64,000 nt of DNA from Adiantum capillus-veneris (taxonomy: Eukaryota > Streptophyta > Polypodiopsida > Polypodiales > Pteridaceae), in the NCBI GenBank assembly GCA_014529385.2, contig CM043946.1, positions 34,178,558 through 34,242,557 on the forward strand, read 5' to 3'. Positions 24,178 to 37,449 of the stretch are shown piece by piece. Each line of letters starts with the position of its first letter. Position 1 is the stretch's first letter. The position numbers and the translations under genes are program-made. The notes below the pieces were generated by a model. That model searched no databases, was not told the DNA's origin, and was given only the letters and a program-made list of their open reading frames with translations.

Positions 24178-25230
24178 CTTCATTAGAAGATTTCGGAGGT
24201 CATTTGAAGGGCCTTCTAAGAAATTCTATTTCTCTCTCTAGAAAATTTCTTAAAATGCCTTTGCACTTATTCAATACGTCCAAGAGGACAACTAAATACT
24301 CTGAAAAGTGAACCTAACTTTTCAGTATTCCTTTAAAACGGTCACTTTCGCACTAAATGTGAGTGTCTTTTTCACGAGCTTGGCGTCGCTCATTTAGAAT
24401 GTCTTACATCATCAATGAAATTTTAAAAATACACAAAACTCTCAACTAGTGTTAGAATTTGAAGATTTTGACACCACCAATGCGTCCGGAACGCCCAAAA
24501 ACCTAAAAATCGAATGTCTACTTGCCCTTTTCTGACACCCGGAGAGGGAGAAATTACCAAAAAACTCCTAAAAATGGGTCTTGGGATCACGGCACGAGGG
24601 GGAAAACTTTTGTTTTTGTAAAGTGGCCTCTGTGCACCGTGATCCACAATTGAAACAAACTCACACGCGGTGATCCCAAGACCCATTTTTTAGGAGTTTT
24701 TTGGTAATTTCTCCCTCTCCGGGTGTCAGAAAAGGGCAAGTAGACAAAGTGGATCACAGTGCACAGAGGCTACTTTATGAAAACAAAAATTGTCCCTTGC
24801 ACACCGTGATCCCAAGGCACATTTTTAGGGTTTTTTTGGTAATTTCTGCCTCTCCGGGTGTCAGGAAAGGGCAAGTAGACGTTCGATTTTTAGGTTTTTG
24901 GGCGTTCCGAACTTATTGGTGGTGTCAAAATCTTCAAATTTGACACTAATTGAGAGATTTATGATTTTTTTAAATTTCATTGATGACATAAGACATTCTG
25001 AATGAGCGGCGCCAAACTCGTGATAAAGACACTCACATTTAATAAGAAGGTGACCTTTTTCAAGGACTGTTTGCTCATTGAATGCATCTTTTATATTTTT
25101 GTTAATATCAGGCTTTTTTCCACGTAACGTAAGCTCTTCTCTCATTTGAGGAGCTCTTTTTCCTCTCTCTACTAAAAGGCCCTCCAAAAGACCTCCGAAA
25201 TTTTCTAATGTGAGAGATCTGTTTTGAGCC
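24178..25230. repeat. Large imperfect palindrome (foldback-like element)
   Basis: Left arm 24178-24655 and right arm about 24725-25230 are inverted copies, allowing for indels. Shared landmarks include gatttcggaggtc, ctacttgccc, ctgacacccggagaggg, the arm segment near 24360-24420 copied at 24985-25045, and caccgtgatcc. The centre (24660-24730) carries a further inverted copy of the ctccgggtgtcag segment, so the middle is itself duplicated. Such structures arise from foldback or MITE-like elements or from inverted duplication. It separates element C pol from the copia fragment. Confidence 0.85.
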
Positions 25231-25339
25231 GCCAGTCTGCTTGTTTGTGAGTTTACCACTGTGCATGCACTACAAGCAAAGTATCCCTACTGAAAGTGCT
25301 CGCATGTGAATTTCAAATGTATATTCTAATGAGGCAAAT

Positions 25340-26949
25340 GTACAGCCTATAGGGGTTTCAAAAAATGTTACAGATTGGCCTATTACTGATGCAAATGTAC
25401 ATGATGTACTTGATGAGAAAAGGATTGAGAATGAGTAGGCTAGAAAATTTAGAAAATTGGATGGCTGCATGCAATCAAAATATGATGCACTTATTGACAC
25501 ATGGACTTTATGTGATTTGCCTCATAGAAAAAAGGCCATTGGTACGAAGTGGATTTACAAGTTGAAATGCAAACCATGTGGTGAGATTGATCGCCACAAG
25601 GCTCGACTTGTTGCAAAAGGTTATGCACAATGAAAAGGCCTAGATTATGAAGATACTTTTGCTCCCACTTATTGTATGGATACTGTGCACTTTCTATGTG
25701 CATTGGCAGCTCATTTTGGTTGGGATGTACATCAATTGGACATTGTTACTTCTTTCTTGAATGGTGACATATTTGAGGAAGTTTATGTAATGCAGCATCA
25801 CAATTTTGTCAAGAAAGGACAAGAGGATAAAGTGCGCTTATGTAAGAAAGCTTTGTATGGGTTGAAGAAATCTCCTCGTGCTTGGTATGAGAAGGCTGAC
25901 ACTCATTTGGTCAAACGGGGTTTCGTAACAATCCAATAGAAAGAACATTGTATGTAAAGTGTGAGGGTGATGTACTCATCATTGTGGTTCTTTATGTGGA
26001 TGATTTGCTGATAACTATACCAAATGAGAGACATATTGCTGAACTTAGGGTTGATTTGAACACTACTTTCAAGATGAAAGATTTGGGGCTGTTGCATCAT
26101 TACTTGGGTATACAGTTTAAGCAGTGTGATGGTGGTATTGCCTTGTGTCAGAAAAGATACATAGAGACATTGCTATGTAAATTTGGACTTGAGGATTGCA
26201 AACCAATTGCCACTCCCATGGAAACATGTTTGAAATTGAGTTATCCGATGCTAGTGATCCTACTATTGTCACTCTTTACCAAACTGCTATTGGTTTCCTT
26301 ATTTATATATGCAGCACGAGGCTATATATTTAGTTTACAATCTCATAGGTCAACAGATTTATGCATAGACCAAGTTCTAAGCATTGGCAGAACGTCAAAA
26401 GGATTTTTCGCTACTTGAGTGACACTTTACATCTTGGATTGTTTTATCCCAAGGGGGATTGTTGCCGCAGACTTACATGCTTTTTTGGACTCAGATTGGG
26501 TTGGTTGTTTTGACATGCGAGTGTCCACAAGTGGTTTTTGTTTCATGCTTGGTAGTTCATGTATATCATGGTTGGGCAAGAAGAAATCTACTATGGCCAC
26601 TTCTAGTTATGAGGTTGAGTACATGGCAGTCTTCACAACTACGATTGAGTGTGTATGGATTAGGCGCCTTATGGCTGATATGGGTGTTGGAAAAAACACT
26701 GCCAACACTATCGACACTAACACTTAGAGCGCATTGGCAGTTGCAAGGAACCCAATTTCCATGTTCCCAAAAAAAATATGAGGTTTATTACCACTATGTT
26801 AGAGAGAGGCTCTCAGCAGGAGAGATCATCTTGTGTTGGCTTATGTGCCAACACAGGACAACCTTGCAGATCTTTTCACAAAGGCATTGTCTCATGAGAA
26901 GTTCAAAGATTTCCGCAAAGCTTTGGGCTTACTCCCCTTTGTGAACTGA
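25340..26949 (+). pseudogene. Ty1/copia pol fragment: reverse transcriptase and RNase H
   Basis: Starts inside pol without gag, protease or integrase. Reverse transcriptase shows AIGTKWIYKLK, HKARLVAKGYAQ, QLDIVTSFLNGDIFEEVYV, ALYGLKKSPRAWYEK and the box LYVDDLLI (near 25993). Several stops (for example after GYAQ at about 25631 and near 25936) and frame changes occur. RNase H then reads SSYEVEYMAV in one frame and LADLFTKALSHEKFKDFRK in another, ending at TGA 26947-26949. These are typical copia-end motifs. Confidence 0.9.
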
Positions 26950-27011
26950 TAATGTCCTCAGGGCATGTCACTTCCCTTTACTTATGTGCTAGCTCTCATT
27001 CACTGCATCAC

Positions 27012-27022
27012 TCTAGGGGGGA
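27012..27022 (+). other. Polypurine tract of the copia fragment
   Basis: tctagggggga lies just before the TGTTACC start of the 3' LTR. Confidence 0.75.
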
Positions 27023-27024
27023 TT

Positions 27025-27250
27025 TGTTACCATATACATGTGGTAGTGATGTGTGTGAACACACTTAGGATTGTTGGGGCATTTTTTCCCTCACTAGAGG
27101 TTTTCCCCTCGTGCATTGTATATACGCACATCATTCTAGTGTTATCTATCTTTCCACTGTACACTAAGTAATATACTCTCTGTTGTGTGCCTTGAGCTTC
27201 CTTTGTCTTCTCCAAGCTCTGTGTGTTTTCCTTCAACCCTAATTCCAACA
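27025..27250 (+). repeat. 3' LTR of the copia fragment
   Basis: Starts TGTTACCATA after the polypurine tract and most likely ends CCAACA at 27250, giving matched TGTT...AACA ends typical of copia. No second copy is in the window, so the end is inferred. Confidence 0.65.
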
Positions 27251-27308
27251 TTGCTGTCACCAAGGCGGAGGCTATGGAGGATGATAGTCTCTGATATATA
27301 TGTGTATA

Positions 27309-30174
<2,866 letters not shown>

Positions 30175-30352
30175 TTATGATAACCATATGCCATTGTCTA
30201 CATACCCACGTCTACAAAGTCTTGACAAGCTACTAATGATCCATATTAATTATACTTGGGATATTATGATAACCATATTCCATTGTCTACATATCCACGT
30301 CTACAAAGTCTTGAAAAGCTACTAATGATCCATATTAATTATACTTGGGATA
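30175..30352. repeat. 89-bp tandem duplication
   Basis: Units at 30175-30263 and 30264-30352 both begin TTATGATAACCATAT and end ATACTTGGGATA, with about three differences. Confidence 0.93.
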
Positions 30353-30626
30353 TGGATTTTGCAAAGTTATTAGGGCTAAATGTCTTGATCATAAGGCTAA
30401 AACTGCTATATTTAGGTTCTTTTGGTGAGTAAGCTCATTAAATTTGCAACCCAAAGTAATAAGTCTCATCTTTTATTATATTTTATATTTCACAAAATTG
30501 TTGTCAAAAGACAAATCACCAACTTTTCTCAAACGTATACCTTTTCCACTTTCCCTCTATTTTGTGAGAGGTTTAAGTCTTTCTGTCTCTGTATTTTCTT
30601 TCTTCTTCTCTAACCTCTGAGTTTCC

Positions 30627-31790
30627 ATGGCATCTTCTACACGTCGCCCTTTACATAGCATAACTTCTTGTGACTTTCATAATGCTAGAGAGGATGGTCT
30701 TTGAAAACTCATATCTTTTGTTGTGAATGACTGGATAACAATGCTTCCTTCATGCAAAGGTGTACATAGAGTAAAGAGAACTAAACATGATAAAGTAAAA
30801 ACCCATTGGAAAGGTCGTGTTCTTACTTTCAAAGTGACCGACAATGGCTGGCTAGGTAAGGTTCAACATGTGTACATGGACAAGGATATGGTGCTAGACT
30901 TGGAAGAACATCCCACACTGCATTCTTCATTCTTACTGTAAGTAGAAAAAAAACTTATCTATTTGATACAATGAATTTTTCATTCTCCCATTGTTTTTCT
31001 CATTTCTGGATTCATATATTTCCTTCAACAGCTGTGGAATGGCAGCCTGTGCAGAGTCTAAGTGGGACGTTCAAAGCAATGAATAAAGGGATTTCAGATG
31101 CTATGTATGTTGACAAGCCACCGTCTTTTTACAAAACAATGGATTTGTTTGTCTATTTTGCAGAATACAAGGTTCCATCACGAGAAGGTGCATATGGAGA
31201 ACTACATCCGTTACTTGTTCCCACCATAAGTTCACTTGACTGGGAAGCTCCTGATGCATGTACTATATCAAGCTTCAAATCCAAGATCAAAGAAGACATC
31301 CTTAAAGCTATGTCTCCAGGCAGGATATCAAGAAGGATTAAAGTTCAATGGTTCTTGCCCATACATGTCTTTGTGGCATGTTTCAAAACAATGGACTTGC
31401 AGAGGACAAAGACGATGTGTCTTAATAGAAGACTTGCTATGACTGAACTGGATAAATGTACTTGGAGACAGATGGAGTGCCGAAGAAACTTTCCACATTG
31501 GCGATATTATTAGCTGTAGAGTAAGCCCAAATTCTATGTCTATCTCATATCAACTATGTTGTCAATCATTAGTTCTAGGCTATGACTATAGGAGATGGAG
31601 AAGCAAATTAGTTAGTTGGGTTCCTCTCGACTCTGACGAAAATTCTCCAGAGTTTGAACTAAAGGTCACAGTCCATCCACACATTGAGCATAGAAGCCTT
31701 ATAGTAACAACAAATTGGAGACTATAGAATGTTAGAGAATCTCTTGAGTTTCTTGCTGAAATGTCTCCCAAGTATAGATTCAAAGTAGAT
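30627..31790 (+). CDS. Unidentified two-exon (or longer) gene, partly broken
   Basis: The ATG at 30627 (MASSTRRPLHS) meets a TGA after 25 codons, but the frame continues with VVNDWITMLPSCKG. A donor ACT|GTAAGT (near 30938) and acceptor TTCAACAG (near 31031) join it to a second exon beginning VEWQPVQSLSGTFKAMNKG, open to about 31430. A frame change near 31400-31440 continues as SAEETFHIGDIISCRV to about 31727. I do not recognise the family: no zinc knuckle, transposase triad or transmembrane segment seen. It is the leftmost of several intron-containing genes of similar character (30.6-41.2 kb), which suggests transposon cargo or an old gene cluster. Coding status uncertain. Confidence 0.45.
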
Positions 31791-32043
31791 TGAATTTTCT
31801 TGAGCACAAGGATGGAGAATTAAACCTCTTACATCACAAGCCTTCCCCCAAAAAGAGTTGTATTTGAGCCACTTGCAAGGAATTGAAAAAACAAGCTCAA
31901 TATTATTGTAATCATTGCATTTTGCAAATATATTGTCTTTTCTACCTTGTTGTGATCATCATTTATGTTGTTTTGAACTTACATGACACCATGATACACA
32001 TTTAAGAATTGAATACTTGGTATTAGGTATTTGACGTACAAAA

Positions 32044-32808
32044 TTATGAACCACCAAAGGGTATATGTTCATATGGACAAAATGAACAAAAGTGTACATA
32101 ACTTTTGTGGAGTAATGAATCATGAAACTCCACTTTTCTTTTTGCCTGAGAGGATTCTACATCCTCAAAGACCCTTTTTCTTTTGTGTCTAGGAGGGGGT
32201 GAAGTCAATTCAGGAGGGGGTGGTGGTGACTTGGGCTCCTCAGGGCTTGGCACGGGGGGACTTGGTAGGGGTTGGTGCTTTGGGCTCCTGAGGAGTGGTT
32301 GGCTTGGGTGACTTGTGGAAACCTTCTTTGGAAACATGAATGGTATCTTGAAAGGTGAGATAGGTTCCTCCCCCTTACTTTTCTTAGCTGAACGGCGCTT
32401 TTGAACCTTGAAATTCAATGGTGAGTGGAATGGATGGCCCTTTGTATCTGCTTTTCTTTTTGCAGGGCTCTTCTTCTTGGTGGGGCTCTTCCTCTCGGCA
32501 AGACTCTTCTTTGTAGGACTCTTCTTTGTATGGATTCTCTTTGAAGGGCTCTTACTTGTATGGCTCCTCTTTGAAGGGATTTTCTTTGTATGGATCTTCT
32601 TTGCAAGACTCTTCTTCTTGTGATCCCTTCTCTTTGCATCCAAACCCTTGGTGGCTTTACCTTTCTTTGGTGGCAAAGGAGACTCTATTTCATCTGTAGT
32701 TGGTGCCATAGGAGAGTCCGGATCATTTGGGTTTATTGATCTTTCCAAAACCATAGAAACAACCTTCTCTCTCACCCATATGACCCAAGACTCTAGATAT
32801 TCAAGCAA
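32044..32808 (-). CDS. Basic domain with SP-(K/R) repeats, linker-histone-tail-like
   Basis: An acceptor at 32809 (TTTGTTGCAG on the minus strand) opens an exon starting LLEYLESWVIWVREKVV. A long basic stretch follows, with a repeating pattern of Lys-Ser-Pro-Ser/Thr-Lys (KSPSKR, KSPTKKS, KSPTKKKSPAKRK; about 32430-32620). A Pro/Ser-rich part comes next, and the end is PFGGS at 32044. SPKK-type repeats bind the DNA minor groove in linker histone tails. The exon is downstream of the Ulp1-like exon (33078) and the H3-like gene on the same strand, and may be the 3' part of the same gene. I could not find a splice to the Ulp1 exon that keeps both frames. An unrelated low-complexity nuclear protein is the alternative. 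Confidence 0.5.
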   Translation of the reverse strand: MLEYLESWVIWVREKVVSMVLERSINPNDPDSPMAPTTDEIESPLPPKKGKATKGLDAKRRDHKKKSLAKKIHTKKIPSKRSHTSKSPSKRIHTKKSPTKKSLAERKSPTKKKSPAKRKADTKGHPFHSPLNFKVQKRRSAKKSKGEEPISPFKIPFMFPKKVSTSHPSQPLLRSPKHQPLPSPPVPSPEEPKSPPPPPELTSPPPRHKRKRVFEDVESSQAKRKVEFHDSLLHKSYVHFCSFCPYEHIPFGGS

Positions 32809-32928
32809 CTGCAACAAATAGAAAAAGAAAATAAAGGACATGAGTACATACATAGTTAAGAATTCAAAACAAATCAATGGCACATGAGATGCACACTTAT
32901 AGTGAGTGTAGTCATCCTGCACCTTGAC

Positions 32929-33078
32929 TCAAGATATCTACATGCATTGGCAAGCACCCTCCATCCACAAGATGTTGAGTCTGTTTGTAAAGGCACTTTT
33001 TGAGTGTAGTACTTGAAACCTTCTATATTGTAATCATTTTTTGTGGTACTCAGGTGGCCAATGATAAGTTTGGCAACA
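32929..33078 (-). CDS. Ulp1/C48 (SUMO-protease-like) C-terminal exon
   Basis: A clear acceptor (TCTTCTTGCAG, exon from 33078) is followed by VAKLIIGHLSTTKNDY and VPLQTDSTSCGWRVLANA. The Gln-x-x-x-x-Cys-Gly pattern followed by a helix matches the catalytic-Cys region of Ulp1/SENP C48 peptidases (Q..[NS]..CG). The Cys codon is 32967-32969. The His and Asp of the triad would lie in upstream exons between 33100 and 33830. I see conserved-looking pieces there but could not assign them. Ulp1-like domains are known passengers of plant Mutator-like and CACTA elements, which fits the surroundings. Confidence 0.5.
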
Positions 33079-33826
33079 CTGCAAGAAGACATCAATCAAA
33101 AAGCTACTAATAAAAAACAACGGGCCATCAAGCATAGATCATACTTCATACTTACAGTTTACTTCTCCCATGGATACTTGACAATGAATTCATAAATATA
33201 ATATCTTTCTCTAGAAGATTGAAGATAATAAGACTCCGATTTACTCTACAAAAAAATAAAAACTAGCTAGGAATACCACAAAATATTATAAATTGTTAGG
33301 AGTTAAGATTTACCCTTCAACATAGAGGTATATTATATTGTTGCAGGTCAGCATGTCAAAATGTTCAAAAAAACTTGAAAGTCTTCCTTGCTTGTTAAAT
33401 AGAATGTGTCACTAGAGGATCAAGTATGGAAATTTGCATAGCTATAGCCTCTAGAAGATCTCTCATAAGACACTTGAAGTCAAAGAAAACACATCCCCAA
33501 ATGAGGCCCTTGTAGGCGCACATGCACTAATAATTAGCAAAGGGACAACACATAACTGAAATAGATAAAGAGCACAGTGTCACCAAGATCAATGTTGGGG
33601 TTTACAAGCATACTTGTGTCTTGAGGGAATATGTCACAGTGCACCTCATCATCCCCACACATGGAGACATCCACAACCATTTTCCCTGTAACTTTTTCAT
33701 AGCAGAGAGAGTTGGATGGTCTTAAAATTTTTCTTGCTCTATAAGGATAGCATCCTCTGACATCATGTCTTGCTCCCTCTCAACCTCCTTGCCTGCTTTA
33801 ATATCCTGGGCTTTTCATGTCTCATA

Positions 33827-34412
33827 CTAATGTGTAACATCTTCAATGACAACCCCTGACTTCTTCTGCTGCCTGGAAGGGGAGATATTTAAAATTTGGA
33901 AGGCCCTAGGATCCTCACTAAGAATAAGCTCAAGAGCCTTATCAAACTTGTACCTCAGCCTTGACACAAGCACAAAATTTTTGTTCATTAGTGTGACTCT
34001 GTGAGCAAATGCAGCTGCAATGTAGCTATCATTCATAAAGTCTATAAGGAAATCCTCAGCAGCCTCCTAAAGGCACATCAAGGATTGAGATTTCCACCTT
34101 ATTGAAACAAAGGTTTTGATATTCATCATGCTCACAAGTCTATCTGATATCTCTTTGACAACTCTCATGAAGGGTAGCTTTGGAATAAGAAGACAAGTAG
34201 ACTTCTGTGCTTTCCTTATCTCCCTTAGAGATTTGACTTGATAATTCAATCTCTTCCTGGCAGTAGTCCTTTGGCAAGGTTGTGTAGGTGGTTTTTCTTC
34301 TTTCTTCCCAACCTCTGGATTGAATAATTCTTCTTGGTTTTTCATCATCATCTTTCTTTGAATCTTTTGGAGGTTGGTAAACTTTCCTTGCAGTTTCCTT
34401 TGTTCTTGCCAT
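33827..34412 (-). pseudogene. Histone H3-like protein with altered tail, extended loop 1 and C-terminal extension
   Basis: The ATG at 34412 gives MARTKETARK, the H3 N-terminus with Gln5 changed to Glu and the Lys4 and Lys9 positions kept, then a tail unlike H3 (VYQPPKDSKKDDD). After one frame change, between about 34340 and 34240, the histone fold reads in a single frame from 34228: LREIRKAQKST, LLIPKLPFMRVVKEI, a loop-1 region about 8 residues longer than in H3, RWKSQSLMCL, a TAG (34067-34069) where H3 has Gln, EAAEDFLIDF, and AHRVTLMNKNFVLVSRLR (to 33953). About 21 of 27 residues match H3 in the first helices. After the fold about 40 more residues run to 33827, absent from H3. The longer loop 1 recalls centromeric H3 variants. 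The frame change and the stop make this copy a pseudogene unless spliced or read through. A divergent gene starts at 35413. Confidence 0.82.
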
Positions 34413-35412
34413 TTGATAGTCAGAAAGTGCTTTGTCCTTTGCCACAAAATTCAACAAAACAAGGCGGGAGGTTCAAGAGACTCTCCTCAAATATCCCAAA
34501 CAATGCAATAAGAGGTCATCCCACAGTCTGGAACAACACGATATCGCACCGTTCAGAAAAGTGAAAAGAAATACCATAGGATGCGATAAGAGGTACTCCC
34601 AAATTCTAGAAGTGCTCGCTATGCATTGTGCGGGAAGTTGAAAATGATGCAACAATTGGAGAGAAAATCCCACAGAACGTGATAGTAGGTATTTAAAAAG
34701 GTTGAAACTACCCGCTATCACGTCATTGAGGAAGATTAGATGAAATAACGCAAAGAACATGAAAGGGGGTTTGCGGGTCGATGAGAAAAATGCAATAGAA
34801 AGATGAAAGAAGAGATGGTGGAGGATGCTGGAGACACAAAATGATGCGAACATGTTGTTTGGGGGAGGTGAAAAATGAACATGTGACATGAGATTTTTAT
34901 ACATCCGACCATCCGAACAACGTCCGTTGGAATTATGCCACATGGCACGTGTGCATGAGTGACACATATCAATAACGGTCATTTTTGACCCCTTATACAA
35001 GCTTGATCTTGTCTTTTTTGGTGTTTTATTTTTAGTTTGTGCCGCACAACGCGAGAATCCTTAAGCTTAACCTCTTCAAAGTTCTCTACTTCTCTCACTT
35101 CAACTCTATTTCATTGCTCTATCTTTGTATCCATCATGTTGGTCCTGCACGACGCGAGGGTGGGTGTTTGCAAAGTTTGCATCATTGCACTATCGCTCCA
35201 TTCGGGTTTTTTTGCCCTTTTCTTAAACACCTACACAATGCAATAGACTAGCCAGTAGAGTGTGCCTCGTGCCTCTATCACTCCGTTTGGGTTTTGCTTC
35301 CATGGCCTAAGCCTCCATGAAGCGATAGGAGTATTTAGAAGGATCTTGCTCGTGCCTCTATCACTCCATTTTGGTCTTGCTTCCTTGCCTTAAACTTTTG
35401 TTCAACCAAATC
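34413..35412. promoter_or_regulatory. Shared upstream region between two divergent genes
   Basis: One kilobase separates the H3-like start (34412, minus) from the next ATG (35413, plus). It holds TATTTAAAAAGG near 34688 on the plus strand. It also has a repeated segment CGTGCCTCTATCACTCC (near 35269 and 35351), each followed by TTTTGCTTCC or TCTTGCTTCC. No long credible frame. A bidirectional promoter is inferred from gene layout only. Confidence 0.4.
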
Positions 35413-37449
35413 ATGAGTGAAGGTCGTGAAGAGATTTTAGAGGAGAGCCCAAGTGAGAAGCTCTTGGTTGCTATCATGGATGGTGGTGACATGGAAGTGT
35501 ACAACAAGGCATATGAAATATTCAATCCTTTGTTTGATCTTGCAGTTATGACAGACAAATTGAAGGACTTTTTGTTAGAGGAATTCAAAGAGTTTGAAGA
35601 GGTGGTTGAGGGTAAGTGTTTGGTGTTGAATGGAAAGACTTATTGCCATCTAACTGAATTTACTACCAACTCAATTGAGAAAGGCAAAGTAGCAAGGAGG
35701 TTAGGAAGATTTTCTAAGAAGACTTCATTTATTTGTCCATTGACCAGTTCTTGTCAATTACATTCAAAGCCTTGGAACCTTGTTCCAAAAGAAGTTGCCT
35801 TTCTTTTCTTTTGTTCCTTAAAGTTGATATGCAAGGCAAAAACAATGAAGTGAAAGATACAAACAAAGAGGGAACAAATACAAATGTTTCCACATTCTTG
35901 CATCTTGAGAAAAGTGAAATTCTAGAGGAGGAGGAGATTGATGCTGTAGCTGAGGAGCAGGACAATTCAAATTTTGATGTGGCTCAATTTAGAGCTAGTA
36001 CTGTTATTGATGAGCCCATAGAGGAGGTAGAGGTGTCTGAGGCCTCCCTTACTATTACAAGCCTTCCCTACTTCTATATTAGAGGAAAAGAGTTTATCCC
36101 TCTCCATCATATTCAATGTCTGGTTAACATGAGGGAGGACCACTGTATTGCAACCAGGGATTTCATTAACGTGATCACAAATACGTGATCGTGTTAATAA
36201 CGTTGAGTGACCACATTTCAAAATACATTATCACGTTAAATATTCACGTGACTTCCTTTCATCCTATAGAAATTGTCCAATTTAGTCCACCCATTGGGGG
36301 TTGTTTGTTTCTTAGTGGACTCGGTTTAGTGTTCTCATAGTTTCTCAATGGGCCTATTGAGAAATACACATACCCCAACGGGGTTTTGGTGGGTTTCCAC
36401 GTCATTTCTTATCGGCATTTCTATGATTACGTTAATTGTGATTATGTGAATGTGATAATAAACATTGTGATTACAAGAAATTTCATGTGATCACGTACTA
36501 TGAAATCCTCGATTGCAACCATTTCTGAAGCTTCTGAGGTGGCCAAAGATTTCATTGACACAAAAGAAGAGTCAAAAGAGGAGTTTGTGGCTCTTGATCT
36601 TCAGACATCCGATAAATTATTTCTTGTTGCTCCTGATGCACTTGCTCTATGCATGAAAAGAGTGGAAGAGGAGAAACCTACTCTCAAAGACGAGGAGTTC
36701 GAGAAGAGACTTGTTGTGAGCTTGGATCCAATCTTTTGGCAGAGACTTTAAGCTAAAGGAAGTTGAAAAGGATGTTGACATACGAGAGATGACTAGATCA
36801 TGCAATCTCCTTCAAGAAAAAGTTATTGCCGAGGATGAGTTGTAAAAAGTAGATTTAGTTTCACCTTGATCTCCCTTCCTAAAATCTTCCTTTTTTTCAA
36901 GTCTGTTTTAATTACTTATCATTTCTTGTTTTGCAGATTGAACTCCTTGACAAAGACAACTTTCTTGGGAGAGCTAAAGGCTCTAGAGGGAAAGCAATAG
37001 AGGGCACTTCAAGAAGGGTTGCCTCCTCTCTCATGCACTACATGCCTACATTGGAGAGTGCCACCTTCTGTGCTTTTCACATGAAGTGTTTTGAAGATCC
37101 TGACTTGCCAATATTTTCCTTGTACACTCCCCTTCAAATCAATGCAAAGAAGATCATGCTATTTGAGAGAGCTGCAACACTTAGAATATTTGGTTATGCT
37201 GCCGGATTCAATGCGTCAAGAGCAGAATACTTTCTTTGCTACTCTATCTATGCAGCAGCAGAGCTGAGGAGACAAATGTCAACCTTCTTGGGGTCTATAA
37301 AAGAAGATTTTTTTTCAGATATAGGGGTGACATGCCTAGTGATACCAAAAAAATCAAAAACTGATGTAAAATTGACAATATTTTGCATAAAAATATCTTT
37401 TTTGAATTTGGATCTCTTTAGAAAGACTCGGTACAAAGTTTCAAAGTGA
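35413..37449 (+). pseudogene. Unidentified gene with introns, split by an hAT-type MITE
   Basis: The ATG at 35413 opens MSEGREEILEESPSEK. Following parts are acidic and helical: a frame change near 35730, then EKSEILEEEEIDAVAEEQD and a stretch ending EDHCIAT at the MITE (36155-36511). Beyond the MITE the same reading picks up at ISEASEVAKDF with the frame preserved once the insertion and one target copy are discounted. A change of frame leads to KLKEVEKDVDIREMTRSC. A late exon starts after TTGTTTTGCAG (36936) with IELLDKDNFLGRAKGSRG and runs to 37449. I do not recognise the family. The acidic, coiled-coil-like composition suggests a nuclear or structural protein. Confidence 0.5.
36155..36511. 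mobile_element. hAT-type MITE (357 bp) with exact 8-bp target duplication
   Basis: Terminal inverted repeats CAGGGATTTCAT and CGAGGATTTCAT (right end read on the minus strand), extending imperfectly to ACGTGATCAC. The flanks are identical 8-mers ATTGCAAC at 36147-36154 and 36512-36519. An 8-bp duplication and CAGGG-type ends are the hallmarks of hAT elements. No transposase inside. It interrupts the reading frame of the 35413-37449 gene. Confidence 0.92.

Noticed and set aside
35037-35251. Two overlapping 69-70-codon frames near the unknown gene start
   Set aside because: They overlap in different frames, are of low quality, and lie in the presumed upstream control region.
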